A DNA stretch of 64,000 bases from Gracilaria domingensis (Eukaryota > Rhodophyta > Florideophyceae > Gracilariales > Gracilariaceae), in contig VCMS01000360.1 of the NCBI GenBank assembly GCA_022539475.1, forward strand, positions 35,908 to 99,907. Reading direction: 5' to 3'. A program made the position numbers and the translations under genes. The notes beneath the pieces are model-generated. The model was not told the origin of the DNA. It was given only the letters and a program-made list of their open reading frames with translations, and did no database searches. Shown in pieces: positions 12,551-24,368 of the stretch (position 1 is the first letter of the stretch; the number at the start of each line of letters is the position of its first letter).

Positions 12551-12654
12551 TTATCCCACCTGGCTTGGTCCAGTTGACGGCAAGGCTGACCGAGTGCGAC
12601 GGTGGTAGGAACGATCTTCGACCTAGTAGTGCTCGACCGCCTCCATGGTGTCCT
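12551..12654 (-). pseudogene. gypsy-A pol 3' end (chromodomain tail), left copy
   Basis: Reverse complement matches the last ~110 bases of the right-hand chromodomain reading frame (17018-17127), including the ACCATGGAG motif and the terminal stop, with small indels. The rest of this pol is lost in or beyond the assembly gap. Confidence 0.75.
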
Positions 12655-12762
12655 NNNNNNNNNNNNNNNNNNNNNNNNNNNNNNNNNNNNNNNNNNNNNN
12701 NNNNNNNNNNNNNNNNNNNNNNNNNNNNNNNNNNNNNNNNNNNNNNNNNNNNNNNNNNNNNN
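12655..12762. other. assembly gap (108 N)
   Basis: A run of unresolved bases lying exactly between the two head-to-head gypsy-A copies. Confidence 1.
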
Positions 12763-12927
12763 CCCACCGAGGAAGCGTTGCCACCCAGGAACGGAAAGAT
12801 ATCAGAACGCCTGTCAGTTGCACCAGGAACGGAAAACAGACCCTGTCAAGGAACTGAACAGTTGATTTGATCATGTACCTGAATCTCATAGAGGTAAGAT
12901 AAGAGAAATGTTGAGGAGTTCACACCC

Positions 12928-13773
12928 ATGTGGGATGGATCCCTCGGGACAATTGGAATCACGGAACACCGTATTGACCTACTTCCAGGTACTAGCCCCA
13001 TTTCCCAACACCCATACCGGGCTGGTCCCAAAGCTAGGGAAGAAGAGCAATCTCAGGTTGAGAAGATGTTACGCGCTGGCGTCATAGAGGCGGCTCATTC
13101 CGCTTGGGCCTCACCCGTGGTGCTAGTTCCAAAAGCGGACGGATCATGGCGATTCTGTATTGATTACCGTCGTCTAAATTCGGTCACCGTCAAAGACGTT
13201 TATCCCATACCCAGGATGGACGAATACATTGACTCGCTTGGGAGTGCTACAGTGTTCACCGCCTTGGATGCCAATTGGGGATACTGGCAAGTTCCGATCC
13301 GTGAAAAGGATAAGGACAAAACAGCTTTTGTGTGCCACCAAGGTTTGTACCGGTTTAAACGAATGCCGTTCGGATTAACCAACGCACCGGCTACGTTTCA
13401 ACGTGCTATCGATATCCTCTTGGCTCGATTCAAGTGGAAAACCTGCTTGGTGTATCTTGACGATATCATCGTGTTCTCCGATAACCTTGATGACCACTTA
13501 ACACACGTCCGGGACGTCATGAGAGTCCTCAGGGACGCGGGCATTACGCTGAAACTCAAGAAGTGCGAGTTCTTCACAGATTCTGTCAAATACCTAGGGC
13601 ATATCATTCGACCTGGACAGCTCTCAGTTGACGCAGTTCGCGTGAAGTCGCTGAAGGAAGCGAAACACCCTACGACACAAACGGAACTCCGCAGTTTTCT
13701 GGGTCTTTGTAATGTATATCGGCGTTTTGTCCCGAACTTCGCAGATATTGCGACCCCCTTAACCACCTTTTGA
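12928..13773 (+). pseudogene. gypsy-A pol: reverse transcriptase
   Basis: Ty3/gypsy RT. The EHRIDLLPGTSPIS lead-in is followed by VLVPKADGSWRFCIDYRRLN, the YWQVPI block, [13 protein letters not shown] and the catalytic LVYLDDIIVFS (YLDD intact). The connection then runs KYLGHIIRPG and ELRSFLGLCNVYRRFVPNF. Matching sequence upstream in a shifted frame (about 12857-12915, FDHVPESHRGKIREML) shows a frameshift near 12915. Gag and protease are missing, so the element is 5'-truncated at the gap. The frame ends at TGA 13771-13773 and continues in another frame. Confidence 0.9.
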
Positions 13774-14741
13774 GAAAAGGTCAACCAGTTCAACTGGAAC
13801 CCCTAGGCGACGCGGAAGCGTCTGCCTTTTCGGCATTAATTGACGCAGTAACGTCACCGCCAATCTTGGCTTTGCCTAAGCTAGGACTTCCATTCGAAGT
13901 AGACACTGACGCCAGTGCACACCAGGTTGGTTGCGCCCTGTTTCAGGTCACGGAAGACGGCGTGAGACATCCAATTGGATACTGGTCGCGATCCTTGAAC
14001 GTACACGAACGTAACTACTCAGTTTCGGAGAAAGAGTGCTTAGCCGTTGTATGGGCTCTAACTACACTGAGGCCATATCTTATGGGCAACCATTTTACGG
14101 TACATACGGACCACTCATCTCTCCGATGGCTCATGGAAATCTCGGAACCATCAGGACGCTTGATGCGTTGGCGCTTGAGGTTATCGGAGTTCGATTTCAC
14201 AGTTACGTACAAAAAAGGAACGTTGAATCTGCAGGCAGATGCACTCTCCCGCTTGGGAACAAATGCAGAAGCGGCACCAGTTGACGATCTGGACATACCA
14301 TGCTTTATGGTGGAAGAACAAGCAGGTTGGGTCGAATCTTTGTCGGATGACATCTGTGACGACATCCTGCTCACTTCTGAGAAGTTGGATCCCTTGACTG
14401 GATCTTTTGTACCCATCACTCCCGAGGAGATGATCCGAGAACAGCAAACGGATGAGTTTTGTACGCGAATTCGCGCTCGTCTCAATGGAGGAGATCGTAT
14501 ACCTTTTCAGGTTAACGATCAGGGGTACCTGGTTAGGTTGGTCGAAGCGTATACCCAAATTGTGGTCCCATACTCGCTGCAAAACCGTGTGTTGGTCATG
14601 ACACACTATGTGAAGGTAGGAGCCCACCCAGGAGGTCGAAAACTATACTTGACCCTGCGTAGGGATTTTACTGGCCGTCAATGGCATTGGACTGCTACGC
14701 AGTACGACGCTCTTGCACCGAGTGCGCTAAGAATAACGTGA
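13770..14741 (+). pseudogene. gypsy-A pol: RNase H and start of integrase
   Basis: RNase H of Ty3 type: FEVDTDASAHQVGCALFQ, GYWSRSLNVHERNYSVSEKECLAVVWAL and FTVHTDHSSLRWLM carry the catalytic D, E and D, ending in LQADALSRL. The integrase HHCC finger begins with a degraded MTHYVKVGAHPGGRKLYL. The finger continues in the next frame from about 14681 (CYAVRRSCTECAKN), which marks another single-base frameshift. Confidence 0.88.
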
Positions 14742-15997
14742 AACTTCGTAAGTACTCGAAGAAGTTAACGCTGTTCCCAGCACGGTCTCCTTTGGAGTTT
14801 ATCGCTATCGATATCTTAGGTGAATTGATCAGAACCGCAAGAGGTAATCGATACCTTCTGGTTATCACCGATCGGTTCTCTAAGTTGATACGGACAGTCC
14901 CGCTGAAACGGACTACGGCCACCGTGGTTGCACAAGCTTTTGTCACCCACTGGGTCTTTGTGTACGGTCCACCGGTTCATCTATTATCAGATAACGGTTC
15001 ACAGTTCACGTCGAAGTTTTTCCAGGACGTCTGTCGGATCTTGAGTGTCAAGAATCTATTTACGACCACCTACCACCCCCAAACAAATGGTCAGGTAGAA
15101 CGATTTAACCGTACCATGCTGAATGCATTAAGATCTTATGTGGCAGATCATCCTAAGGATTGGGATTTGTATACGGAAGCTATTACGTATGCGTACAACA
15201 CCCAAGTCCACCGGGTAACGAAGCTAGCACCTTTTGAGTTGGTATTGTCAAGAGTACCGCCACCGGTTGCAATCGAGGCTCAAGAAACGCTTTCTACGTA
15301 CCCGTCTGTTGGGTTATACAGGAACGCTTGGAAGGATTGGTTAACCAAAATGGTACCGGTCGCTTGCACAGCGATGGATAAGGCGCAGGCCGCTTATAAG
15401 CGCAACTTCGACGCGAAGGTTAAGACCCCATTACCAAAGGTCAAACCAGACGATATGGTATTTCTCCGCAAAGAATACTATAATCCGGAGAAGGAACGCC
15501 GCCACAAGCTCTCGCCTATCGCGGAAGGACCCTACAAGGTTATTTCCGTCACGGACGATACCGTAGTATTGGATATCAATAATCTCCACGAACGGATATC
15601 GTTAGACCGTGTCGCGCTGGCCCCACCACCCTACGTTCACGTTAACACCCAACTGGGTGAAGCTACAGGGGACGAACAGGTCGTATCTTCGCGCCCTGCG
15701 ACTCTCCGCCCTGATCGCGGCTTATCGGATCTACCGAAGTCAGAATCACCCACGCGGGTAGCACAACCCGTTGCGGGAGACGAAGAGGAAAACTCAACTA
15801 GAGTTGACCCCCACCGGACGTCGTGGCTCCCGTGCCACCGCCTAAGGAGGGGTAGGAAAGTACGGAACCCGTTACACCGGCGTCGCACGGTCACACTGTG
15901 TCGCATGGTACCGCAACCAATCTCGCGGTCTCTACCGATAGCGTTGTGGTGCGCCGAGGCGCTGTACCTCGTGGTGATACTCCGTCGAGTTCGTTGA
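14681..15997 (+). pseudogene. gypsy-A pol: integrase
   Basis: C-x2-C half of the zinc finger (SCTECAK), then the rve core with FIAIDILGEL (D), LLSDNGSQF (D) and TNGQVERFNRT (E) at normal D,D-35-E spacing. It catalyses insertion of the cDNA. The C-terminal region has SPIAEGPYKVISVTDDTVVLDI, the GPY/F-like module. After about 15800 the frame becomes low-complexity, and the normal continuation to the chromodomain (16774 onward) is broken by frameshifts. Confidence 0.88.
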
Positions 15998-16773
15998 GCA
16001 ATGCGCTGGAAACGGCACGACCCACCCAGGGGGTACACACCGCTGTGGATAACGTAACCCTGTCGGGAACACCACAACTGAGTGAGGTCACCACCCGCAG
16101 AGCGGAGAAGACAGTATCTGTAGACCCGGGCTTTCCGGGGAACGCAGAACCGCAAGCGGTAGATCAGCTCAATGTTACCGACCGGTGTTAACCACGCCGT
16201 GGTATCAGGAAACGAGAAGTCGTACTTACCCGCGTATTATTTGGGAAAACAACCTTGGAAAGGTGAAGCACGAAGTACGAGTTTGGAAACCGTCGATGGT
16301 GAACCCACGCCGCGTGGCAGAGGACTCATGACACACCCAAGTGGAGAGTAACACGTTGTGCGACGTGGTGACGTATGGAAAGCACCGCCGACGCGGGGAA
16401 CTGCTGACAGTAAGTCGCGTGCGCGAGTACCACACGTGCACGGTGCACGATGTACGGTCGCCAACTGTAGGCGAACGGACACCTGTTAGGGTAACTCGTG
16501 GCTCACACGTGCCACCGCCTGGCCAACCAGAAGGCCGCGATATGCACCGTGATTGGTCAATCCGCCTCCATGGCGCACGAGCGAGACCCTGCCCGTTCTC
16601 CGTCGCACGGACGATCCTTCTGGATAGCAAGAGGGAGCTCAGAATCCCGAAGCTACCGTTGGACGGTCGGAAGCTGAACCAAAACGAGCCGAAGCTCGTC
16701 AGACTCAAGGAGGAGAGTATTTCAAGAAGAACCTTTCAGGTTGAAGATTGGACGCTCCTGGCGTAAGTTGTAG

Positions 16774-17127
16774 TTGTCGCGCAGCAAGGAACTCCTAGTG
16801 AGTCGTGACTGGTTAAGTCCAAGAGGAACCCCTCTAGAGGTTAGCCGGCCACCACCTCGCCACCCTCGAAGGTACGAAACCACAATGGGTGAAGGAGAGC
16901 AGTCAAACACCGAGGTGTACCCGCAGGAATACGTGATCGAACGTATCGTACGTCATGTTGTAGACCCCGATGGGACGGTACTGTACCAAGTGCGATGGTA
17001 TGGCTACTCCGCCGAGGAGGACACCATGGAGCCGGTCGAGCACCTACCTAGGTCGAAGATCGTTTCATACCACCGTCGCACTCGGTCAGCCTTGCCGTCC
17101 AACCTGGACCAAGCCCAGGTGGGATAA
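16774..17127 (+). pseudogene. gypsy-A pol: C-terminal chromodomain
   Basis: EYVIERIVRHVVDPDGTVLYQVRWYGY followed by EDTMEPVEHLP matches a chromodomain (aromatic Y, W, Y and the W-E-P-like box; the usual W-x-x-x-x-N box is here TMEPVEHL). In chromoviruses this domain steers integration towards marked chromatin. The frame ends at TAA 17125-17127. Confidence 0.85.
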
Positions 17128-17496
17128 GAACCGTTCCCGGTGAGGAGCTTTCAACTATACCGCGATGCGGAAGACTCAGAATGGAGAGTTGACCCCTCCT
17201 GTGTGGGGATGAAGGAAGGAAGAAGACCAATGAAGCGGTGAAGACTGAACTAGAGGAAGTGAGAAGAAAGAAAGAAGAGCATACCGAAATGCCGGTTGTA
17301 CCGATTTAAAACGGTTAGAGTAGAAGAAGCACCAAAGAAGTGAAGTACACTTGAACACAGTGTGAGTGAAGAAGTAATCGAAGATCGATCAAGTTCGTGG
17401 AGAACAGGCAAAAGGGTGAAGGGAAAGTTACCACTAGATGGTTTTATTGTTTCTATCTTATACTAAGGACCAAGTCCTCCAGCCCTGCTGGTCATC

Positions 17497-19346
17497 TTAC
17501 ACCCCCGATGAGGGACCGGCACCGCCGCTACCGGAGGGACCCTGCGAAGGGTGCGGAACGGCGTAAGCCAGTATCCCTGCCATAGTGGTGAGATGATCGG
17601 GCACGATAATTCCAGCGTTCTGGAGACTGGCGCGCAACATCGCGATGTTCGCCGGAGAATCTCCCGGAGCGACCGGAGCTGTCGGGGCCGGAAGGACCGA
17701 AGGAACGGTAGCCGCTACAGGGGCCGGACCCACCACCGGAACACTCGCTTGAGTCGGAACATTCCAACCCACAGGAGCCTGGGGTACCCCGCCGCTGGCG
17801 TGCAACACCTGATTCGCCGCCGGTAGGTCGTTCACCAATTCCTGGTCCATCTCGACGAGTGCTCCAGCCGCCTCTCCACCAGTATCCATGTTCGGATCAT
17901 CCAGATCTACTGGGGCGACCCAGTTGTCACTGAACATGAACCCAACGGGGTGACTGTCTGGAATCGACCGTGGCTGGTTCGCTGCCCACTCGGCATACGC
18001 GCTAGTCGTCATCGTACCCTCCCATGGGTCGTAATACACGAAATCTCCTGCTGTGGGATGTCTCCTACCGGGTGAGCGGTCGTAGTGACGACGAGGACCT
18101 TTCCCGCGTTGCGAACGGGGCACCGTTTCCCAATCGACTCCATCGATAACATCTAAGATGTAATGGATCTCATCCACGTTCTCTTCGGACCCCAAGGGAG
18201 TGTGCAAATCCAGCGAGCGAATAATGCTGCGAAGCATCGGCGGAATATACCAAACACGGTAGTTGTCGTAAGCCTCCCAGAGGAGAAACGCTGCTACGCG
18301 TGCCGCCCACTCGCCGGCTACGAGACCCCACCATCCGGAACGCGGATCGTTGATCAATCGGGAGCCGATGTAACTCAAGCACGGAGTTCTGCAAAACACC
18401 CTTTGGGTACCTCCACATCACGCCACCAATCTGGTAGAGGAGGGAACCGTCCAACAAAGGCCTGCGGTCTGTACCTCTCGATCTCGATATTCGGGTACGG
18501 AATCAGATACCCATGACGGGAACGAGCTTTCCGCTCAAACCGAATGCGGTTGACGAACCCACCCTGGGAAGCGTTCTTGCGAAGATAACGGAACTCCGCT
18601 CGGAGTATGGGCCGATTTCAGCACAACATCAACCTCGATGTGGTCGGGCCATCGCCAGCGTACCGCGCATGGTCGAACGTCGCCAAGTTGTCTCCATATC
18701 GGACTTCACCGAAAGTACGGTAGAACGGAGTATCGAACCCATATGACGGTGGAACCAGGTGCTCGAGGTGCACTCGACTGAGTCTCTTGTACGCCAACTT
18801 CGCGTGTTCCGCGCGCGCGTTGTTCAGGTTCTCACCCTCGCGGGTATCGTACCGGAGAAGCATCGGGTCGATCGCTATACGAACTTTCCATTCTGGGGAT
18901 TGCACTACCGCTAACGGCAGACCGCCCGGTAGGAAGCCGTTTTCGGCATACGACTCCAGGAGAGTGTCATCGTTAACAGCTACCGGATGAAACCACGGTG
19001 CACGGCTGAACGCAAACCCATCACGGAGTGGATCGCGTACTGCGAGAGATTCCTTCGATATCCAACCAGCTTGGTTCGCCATCAGCGGCATCGCTTGCGC
19101 TGAATTCCATAACGGAACGTTCACCGGGACCATCGGTTGAGACTGAGGCAGTGGAGCCGTCGCAGAACCCGGCAGAGGGTAGTTCGACGCGCTCGCCTGA
19201 CCCGTCGGGTGATGAGGAAACTGATTCGGGTTCATCGGAATGACAGATGATGTACTGTGATCGAGTTCGGATACTTGAATACTCTGTTCGCTTGAGTGTG
19301 TATCGCGCTTGCGAGGTATAGAAACCGAGGAGTTGGTACCGCTCAT
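17497..19346 (-). pseudogene. gypsy-A 3' antisense ORF, right copy (unrecognised product)
   Basis: A minus-strand coding region lies between pol and the 3' LTR, opposite in direction to pol. It starts at ATG 19346 (MSGTNSSVSIPRKRD), 80 bp inside the LTR edge, and ends at TAG/TAA near 17497. Two long frames (19346-18618 and 18399-17497) are joined by intermediate frames, so a few indels interrupt what was probably a protein of about 600 aa. It is Pro/Ser-rich at both ends with a globular, Trp- and Tyr-rich middle (WETVPRSQRGKGPRRHYDRS; RVWYIPPMLR). There is no signal peptide, membrane span, zinc knuckle or known domain. Antisense ORFs in this position are known from some plant gypsy elements such as maize Grande. 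An expressed gag-like or regulatory protein is possible but unproven. Confidence 0.65.
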
Positions 19347-19412
19347 AATTGTGACGTATTTACGTACTTGCGTTTCGCACAAAACTTCAGCCTCGAAGTC
19401 GTTCTCGGCTCT

Positions 19413-19425
19413 AAGGAGGGGGAGA
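19413..19425 (+). other. polypurine tract of gypsy-A
   Basis: AAGGAGGGGGAGA directly before the TGTAGAGC start of the LTR. This fixes the element's plus orientation, the same as pol. Confidence 0.75.
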
Positions 19426-20399
19426 TGTAGAGCAACGCATTTTGCGTGGTTATCAGGATGATGCGCCTCATATACTCAGGGGAGTGATACGAGGATGCAC
19501 TCGAAGAGTTATGAGTTGGACCCAATTTTGGCGGTTACTTTTGGAATGGCTTTCCCACAGTTACCTGTAATCAGGGTTGCCATTGCTGGCCAATACCGCT
19601 AGGTGGACGCGTGTACTACACCACCGTGTGTGTGCATATTACGGGACAATAGGTAGTGCACCTGAGGTGCCTGACACTGGGCTAGCCACGTGTACGGACC
19701 CCTGCGGGTGTGCACCACGTGTACATAGTTAGTTTAGACCTACTTAGGTGAGCTCGACCTCGTCGTCGCGAGCACCTTTGTAAAGTCAACCCGAGCACTT
19801 CTAAGTGAACTCTTTGTCGAGTAGCGCTCTCCTGAGTGGACTCTACACGAGTGAGGCTCTGGTGCCAACCGCCTACGTGGGTTATCACTCTCGCGAGTAT
19901 AGCCACGTCTGGTTACGGTGGTCCTACCCTCTCGGTACCTTTGAGGAACATCTGTCGTTGATGTCGGGACCTGAGGGTCGTACCGAGGAGGTATAGGACT
20001 ACATTACGAAGTGATCCGACTCTGTATAGAGTTTTGCCGTGTTTACGGAAACCCGTGCATTACCGTTGGAGGATCTCGCCCCGCTCCGGGCACAGTGCCG
20101 AGGAGGCCCTACCCGTCGCGTGTGGGTGTTGTTTGGTTGTTGTTTTCTGTTGCTTTCCCTCTCGGGACTACACCTGTCGTTGGTCGTGTTTCATCGTTGC
20201 CGATACCACCCCATCTCTGGAGTTTCTCATCGTTTCCTCACCACGTGGCCTATCACCTCTGTAGGTATAGCCAGTTGCCACTTCGGCCTTACAACCGAGT
20301 TACGGTGGTACAGAGGGCTCTGTCACTGGTCTGCCATCTCTCACGAGAGCGGACCTTCGGACAGTCTGGTGGGTTTCACTCTTCCGAGTTTGCCCCACA
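19426..20399 (+). repeat. 3' LTR of gypsy-A, right copy
   Basis: 974 bp, TGTAGAGC...CCCCACA, preceded by a polypurine tract. Nearly identical in inverted orientation to 9330-10298. It is followed without spacer by gypsy-B internal sequence, so no target duplication can be read. Confidence 0.8.
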
Positions 20400-20401
20400 A
20401 G

Positions 20402-23257
20402 AACGAGAAGTTAATTTCTGTGAACACAATCAAGAAGTCAATACGAAGGAAGCTACCTGTATTTGTTGTAGCACTTCGGCCTTCAAAAGAAGAAACCTAT
20501 GAAGCAGCGAATGATCATAAACTCAAAGAACTACTTGAAGAATACAAGGACCTATTTCCAGAGAAATTACCAAAAGGATTACCCCCTCACCGAGAACAAG
20601 ATTTTCATATCGAGTTATCCCCTGAAGCAACACCTCAGAAGAAAGACGTATATCGAATGTCAGATAAAGAGTTGAAAGAGCTAAAGAAGCAACTCCATGA
20701 ACCTTTGGAACAAGGTTTTATTCGACCTAGTTCAAGCCCTTGGGGTGCCAATGTTCTTTTCGCAGCAAAGAAGGATGGGAGCCTAAGACTTTGCATTGAT
20801 TACCGAGCCCTCAATAAGTTGACCATCAAAAATAGTTACCCTATTCCAAGGATTGATGATATTTTTGACCAACTCCGTGGCGCAAAAGTATTTTCAAAAA
20901 TCGATTTAAGGTGGGGTTACCACCAAATTCGACTCTCTGATACCTCCATTCCACTTACCGCTTTCAGAACTAGATATGGCCATTTTGAGTTTCTTGTCCT
21001 ACTTTTCGGCCTCACAAACGCACCCGCAAGTTTCATGAGCTTAATGAACAATGTACTGAAGGATCATTTGGATAAATTTGTCCTGGTGTATCTCGACGAC
21101 ATTCTTATTTACAGCAAAACTGTAGAGGAGCATATGGAACACATTAGAAAAGTATTCGACCAACTTCGTGCACACAAGCTGTATGGGAAGCTTTCAAAGT
21201 GTGAATTTCTAAAGAAAGAGGTTGAATACCTCGGGCATGTGGTTACACCCGAAGGAATATCAGTAGAGAAACAAAAAGTGAAAGCCATCATAAATTGGGA
21301 AACACCGAAGAATAAGACCGATGTTCAAGCTTTCCTTGGACTTGTTAATTACTACCGCCGATTTATTAAGAACTGCTCCGAAATATCAAAACCACTAACC
21401 GCTCTGTGTGGAAATAACCCATTCAAGTGGGGAGGGGATCAAGAAAACGCCTTCAAAAATCTGAAAGAAGCAGTTTCAAGTACACCAGTGCTGCGTCATT
21501 TTGACCCCAAACTGCCTATCATCGTAACCACTGACGCATCTCAGTATGCTCTAGGAGCAGTATTGGAACAAATAGAAAACGGTATTGCCCGACCTGTTGC
21601 ATTTCATTCAAGAACCTTGAATCCAGCCGAGCAACGCTACGCCGCCCACGAGCGAGAACTTCTTGCAGTTGTAGACACGTTAAGAGTTTGGAGAGTCCAC
21701 TTACATGGAAAACGCTCCAAAGTGCGTACAGATCACTTTCCACTGAAGTATCTGCAAACACAGCCAAATCTTTCCCAACGTCAAGTAAGATGGCTCGAAA
21801 GGATCGTTGAGTTTGATTTCACTTTCGAACCAATCAAAGGAAAATCCAACATAGTTGCAGATGCTCTCTCAAGATATCCTAAGCATGTTGAAGATCCGCT
21901 GGCTAGTAACCTCTCTCTATTAGATGAAGCAGTCTCCAGAACCAACCCGTTGAACTCTTTATCTCTTATTTTTGAAATATCCAAGAAGGATATGCGCGCA
22001 TTCACTGATGGATATAAGAAGGACAACGAATTTTCAGCTGCTTACCTGAATCCGGAACTTCCCTTTGAACGAAAAGGAAATCTTCTCTACACCTACACGA
22101 AGACATGCCAGAAGTGTCAGGAGACGAAGCCAATTACCAAGAAGCCGCATGGATATCTCCAGCCATTAGAACCCCCATTGAAGAAGTGGTCTCAGATCAC
22201 AATGGATTTCATTACTCCACTTCCACGAACTAAGTCTGGAAACAGTGCCATATATGTAGTAGTCGATCGCCTTTCGAAACTTATACGCATCATTCCCACA
22301 ACCAAGAATGTCACTGCTGTAGAAACAGCCAAGTTATATCTGGAGAATATCTATCGTCATCATGGACTTTCTGATTCCATAGTATCCGATAGAGATTCAA
22401 TATTTATGAGTAAGTTCTGGAAGGAAGTATTTCGATCACTTGGCACAAAATTAAAGCCATCATCAGCATATCACCCACAGACAGATGGAGAAACCGAAGT
22501 AATGAATAAGAAGATTGAAGAGATGATCAGATGTTTTGTCAACCACAGGCAGAATAATTGGGATGAACACCTCATTCAATTCGAAGTTGCTTACAATTCT
22601 TCAGTCAATTCTACCACGTCATTTACTCCATTCTTTCTCACATACGGAGAGGAACCACGTGTTTTACCAATGGATGCAATCACTTCCCAGAATCAAGCCG
22701 CCTCTGAGTTTCTGACAAGTATTTCAGATGCTGTCAAGCTTGCTAGGAGCCAAATCAGCAAGATAAGCAAGTACTCAGAAAGCTACTATAATCGGAAACG
22801 AACGTTTTGCGACTTAAAAGTTGGTGACTACGTCATGCTATCGACAAAGAATCTCAAGATGGACGAAACAGGCCCACGGAACAAACTCGGAATCAAGTAC
22901 TGTGGTCCATTCAGAATCACGGAACAAGTAAGCCCAGTAATCTTTCGACTTGATATAGGGACTTTCATGAAGCAGAGAAAAATACATGACGTGTTTCATT
23001 GCCAACTACTCAGAAGATACCATGAAGACAATACCTTCAGAAGACCCCAGCCCAAGCCAACAGTCATCCAATTATCTGATGCAACAGAAGAATATGATGT
23101 GGAAGCAATTCTTAATCATCGAAAACGGAAACGCAAGTCAGAATACCTTGTCAAATAGCTTGGTTATCCCGATCACGAAAATATGTGGCTCCCTGAATCC
23201 GAACTCAAAAACTGTTTTGACCTCCTCGAGCAGTATAAAAGAAGCCACAACCTCTGA
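20402..23257 (+). pseudogene. gypsy-B pol: RT, RNase H, integrase, chromodomain
   Basis: One frame covers RT ([34 protein letters not shown]; catalytic [11 protein letters not shown]), RNase H ([38 protein letters not shown]) and the integrase core ([32 protein letters not shown]). It ends in a chromodomain ([12 protein letters not shown]). Two defects are visible. The His half of the integrase HHCC finger is absent in frame, with LLYTY running straight into [16 protein letters not shown] at 23156-23158 sits where chromodomains have Trp in EYLVKW, after which the frame continues normally to TGA 23255-23257. Protease and gag are missing; the frame enters directly from the gypsy-A LTR at about 20400. 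Confidence 0.9.
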
Positions 23258-23292
23258 ACATCTCCGGGCCCAGTAACCACCCATCACCAACA

Positions 23293-23805
23293 ATGACGAA
23301 CAACGGACAGCCGAACATCGCGAACAATCTGCAACTCGACAACGCCAGTCAGTTCTACCGTCGTATAGTTCTTGGGGGACGAAGGATGCTTACCTGGTTT
23401 GATGGTATTACCGATGAACTTTTCGAGAGATTTCGTCTTGCATGGGCCTCATGTCATATTTGCTTTGCCTTTCTGCAAGTTCGAGGACCATTTCTAACCC
23501 CAGAGAATGCGATCATGCTAAGAAAGCTATTCAAAGCTTATGAAGATGGCACACTTGAAGATATTCATGAAGAGTTCGTTCTATTCCTATTCTCTTACCT
23601 GGTATCTCAGTTTGGTCACCTCTCGCCGCACCCCGGAGATACATTCTTGAATACAATTGAAAGTGCTATTTTACACATCGAGGAATTTGGAGATAATACT
23701 GATCTTTCCATAACGTTTGAACCGCGTTCCGATATGGTTCTCTTCCCTAACCCTCCAGGACAGTTTCAAAATCATCCTATTCCGAATGGTACGCCCAACA
23801 ACTGA
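23293..23805 (+). CDS. gypsy-B extra sense ORF 3' of pol (170 aa, unrecognised)
   Basis: ATG-started frame 35 bp after pol and 35 bp before the LTR. The protein is mostly alpha-helical by composition, with WFDGITDELFERFRLAW and ILHIEEFGDNTD blocks and a Pro/Asn-rich tail. No signal peptide or transmembrane span, so it is not an envelope protein. It is intact although pol is damaged. Position matches accessory ORFs of some gypsy elements. Function unknown. Confidence 0.65.
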   Translation: MTNNGQPNIANNLQLDNASQFYRRIVLGGRRMLTWFDGITDELFERFRLAWASCHICFAFLQVRGPFLTPENAIMLRKLFKAYEDGTLEDIHEEFVLFLFSYLVSQFGHLSPHPGDTFLNTIESAILHIEEFGDNTDLSITFEPRSDMVLFPNPPGQFQNHPIPNGTPNN

Positions 23806-23828
23806 CGAGTCGGGACGACTCTCCTTAA

Positions 23829-23840
23829 TGGGGGAAGTGA
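23829..23840 (+). other. polypurine tract of gypsy-B
   Basis: Purine-rich TGGGGGAAGTGA directly before the LTR start TGTTAG. Confidence 0.6.
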
Positions 23841-24368
23841 TGTTAGGATTTCGTTAATTATGGTCATGTTTTTATTTGAATTTGTTATATTGCTATGCTT
23901 TTAGTTAGTAATTTAATGTTTTGATGCTTTCTTTGAATTCCCCGTGGTCTAGAGATCCGATTTGATACCCTAAAGATCCTCAGAGTCTTTGTTTGACATT
24001 AGTTGTCATAATGTTACCAAGACATGTCACGTGTGATGTCTGCCTCGTCAGTTGACGTCATGACTGACTTCATAGTTTCGGTGCCTTGCTGGAACTTCTA
24101 CAAATGGACACGTTGCAGGAACTTCTAGAAGCTTCTAGAAGACTCCACTGTCGATTTCTACGCACAGTTTCTACACTAAATCCGACGCAAGGGCCAGTAC
24201 TCATAGACACATTAGTTTGAGGGATATTCTAGAAAGCTGCGTTAGCGACCTTATTTTCGAAGGTCCGATTCTCCATATAAACCCTGGTCGACTGCCCGAA
24301 CTCTCCTCGGCAGTCACCATCGTTCACGTTCTCAACCATTGTTCAACCTCAGACCCAGTGTTCTAACA
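23841..24368 (+). repeat. 3' LTR of gypsy-B
   Basis: 528 bp bounded by the inverted hexamers TGTTAG and CTAACA. A TATAAA at 24276-24281 fits the promoter at the U3/R border. No partner 5' LTR exists in the window, consistent with loss of the 5' half at the fusion to the gypsy-A LTR. Confidence 0.8.

Noticed and set aside
12565-12889. open frames crossing the N run
   Set aside because: Unknown bases prevent any claim of continuity.
17497-19346. reading the ORF and adjoining LTR as an independent minus-strand element with this ORF as gag
   Set aside because: The polypurine tract and pol direction both put the LTR in plus orientation, and no primer-binding site follows the LTR on the minus strand.
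20039-20401. N-terminal 120 codons continuous with the gypsy-B pol frame
   Set aside because: They lie wholly inside the gypsy-A LTR and match no protein domain; the frame is open by chance across the fusion.
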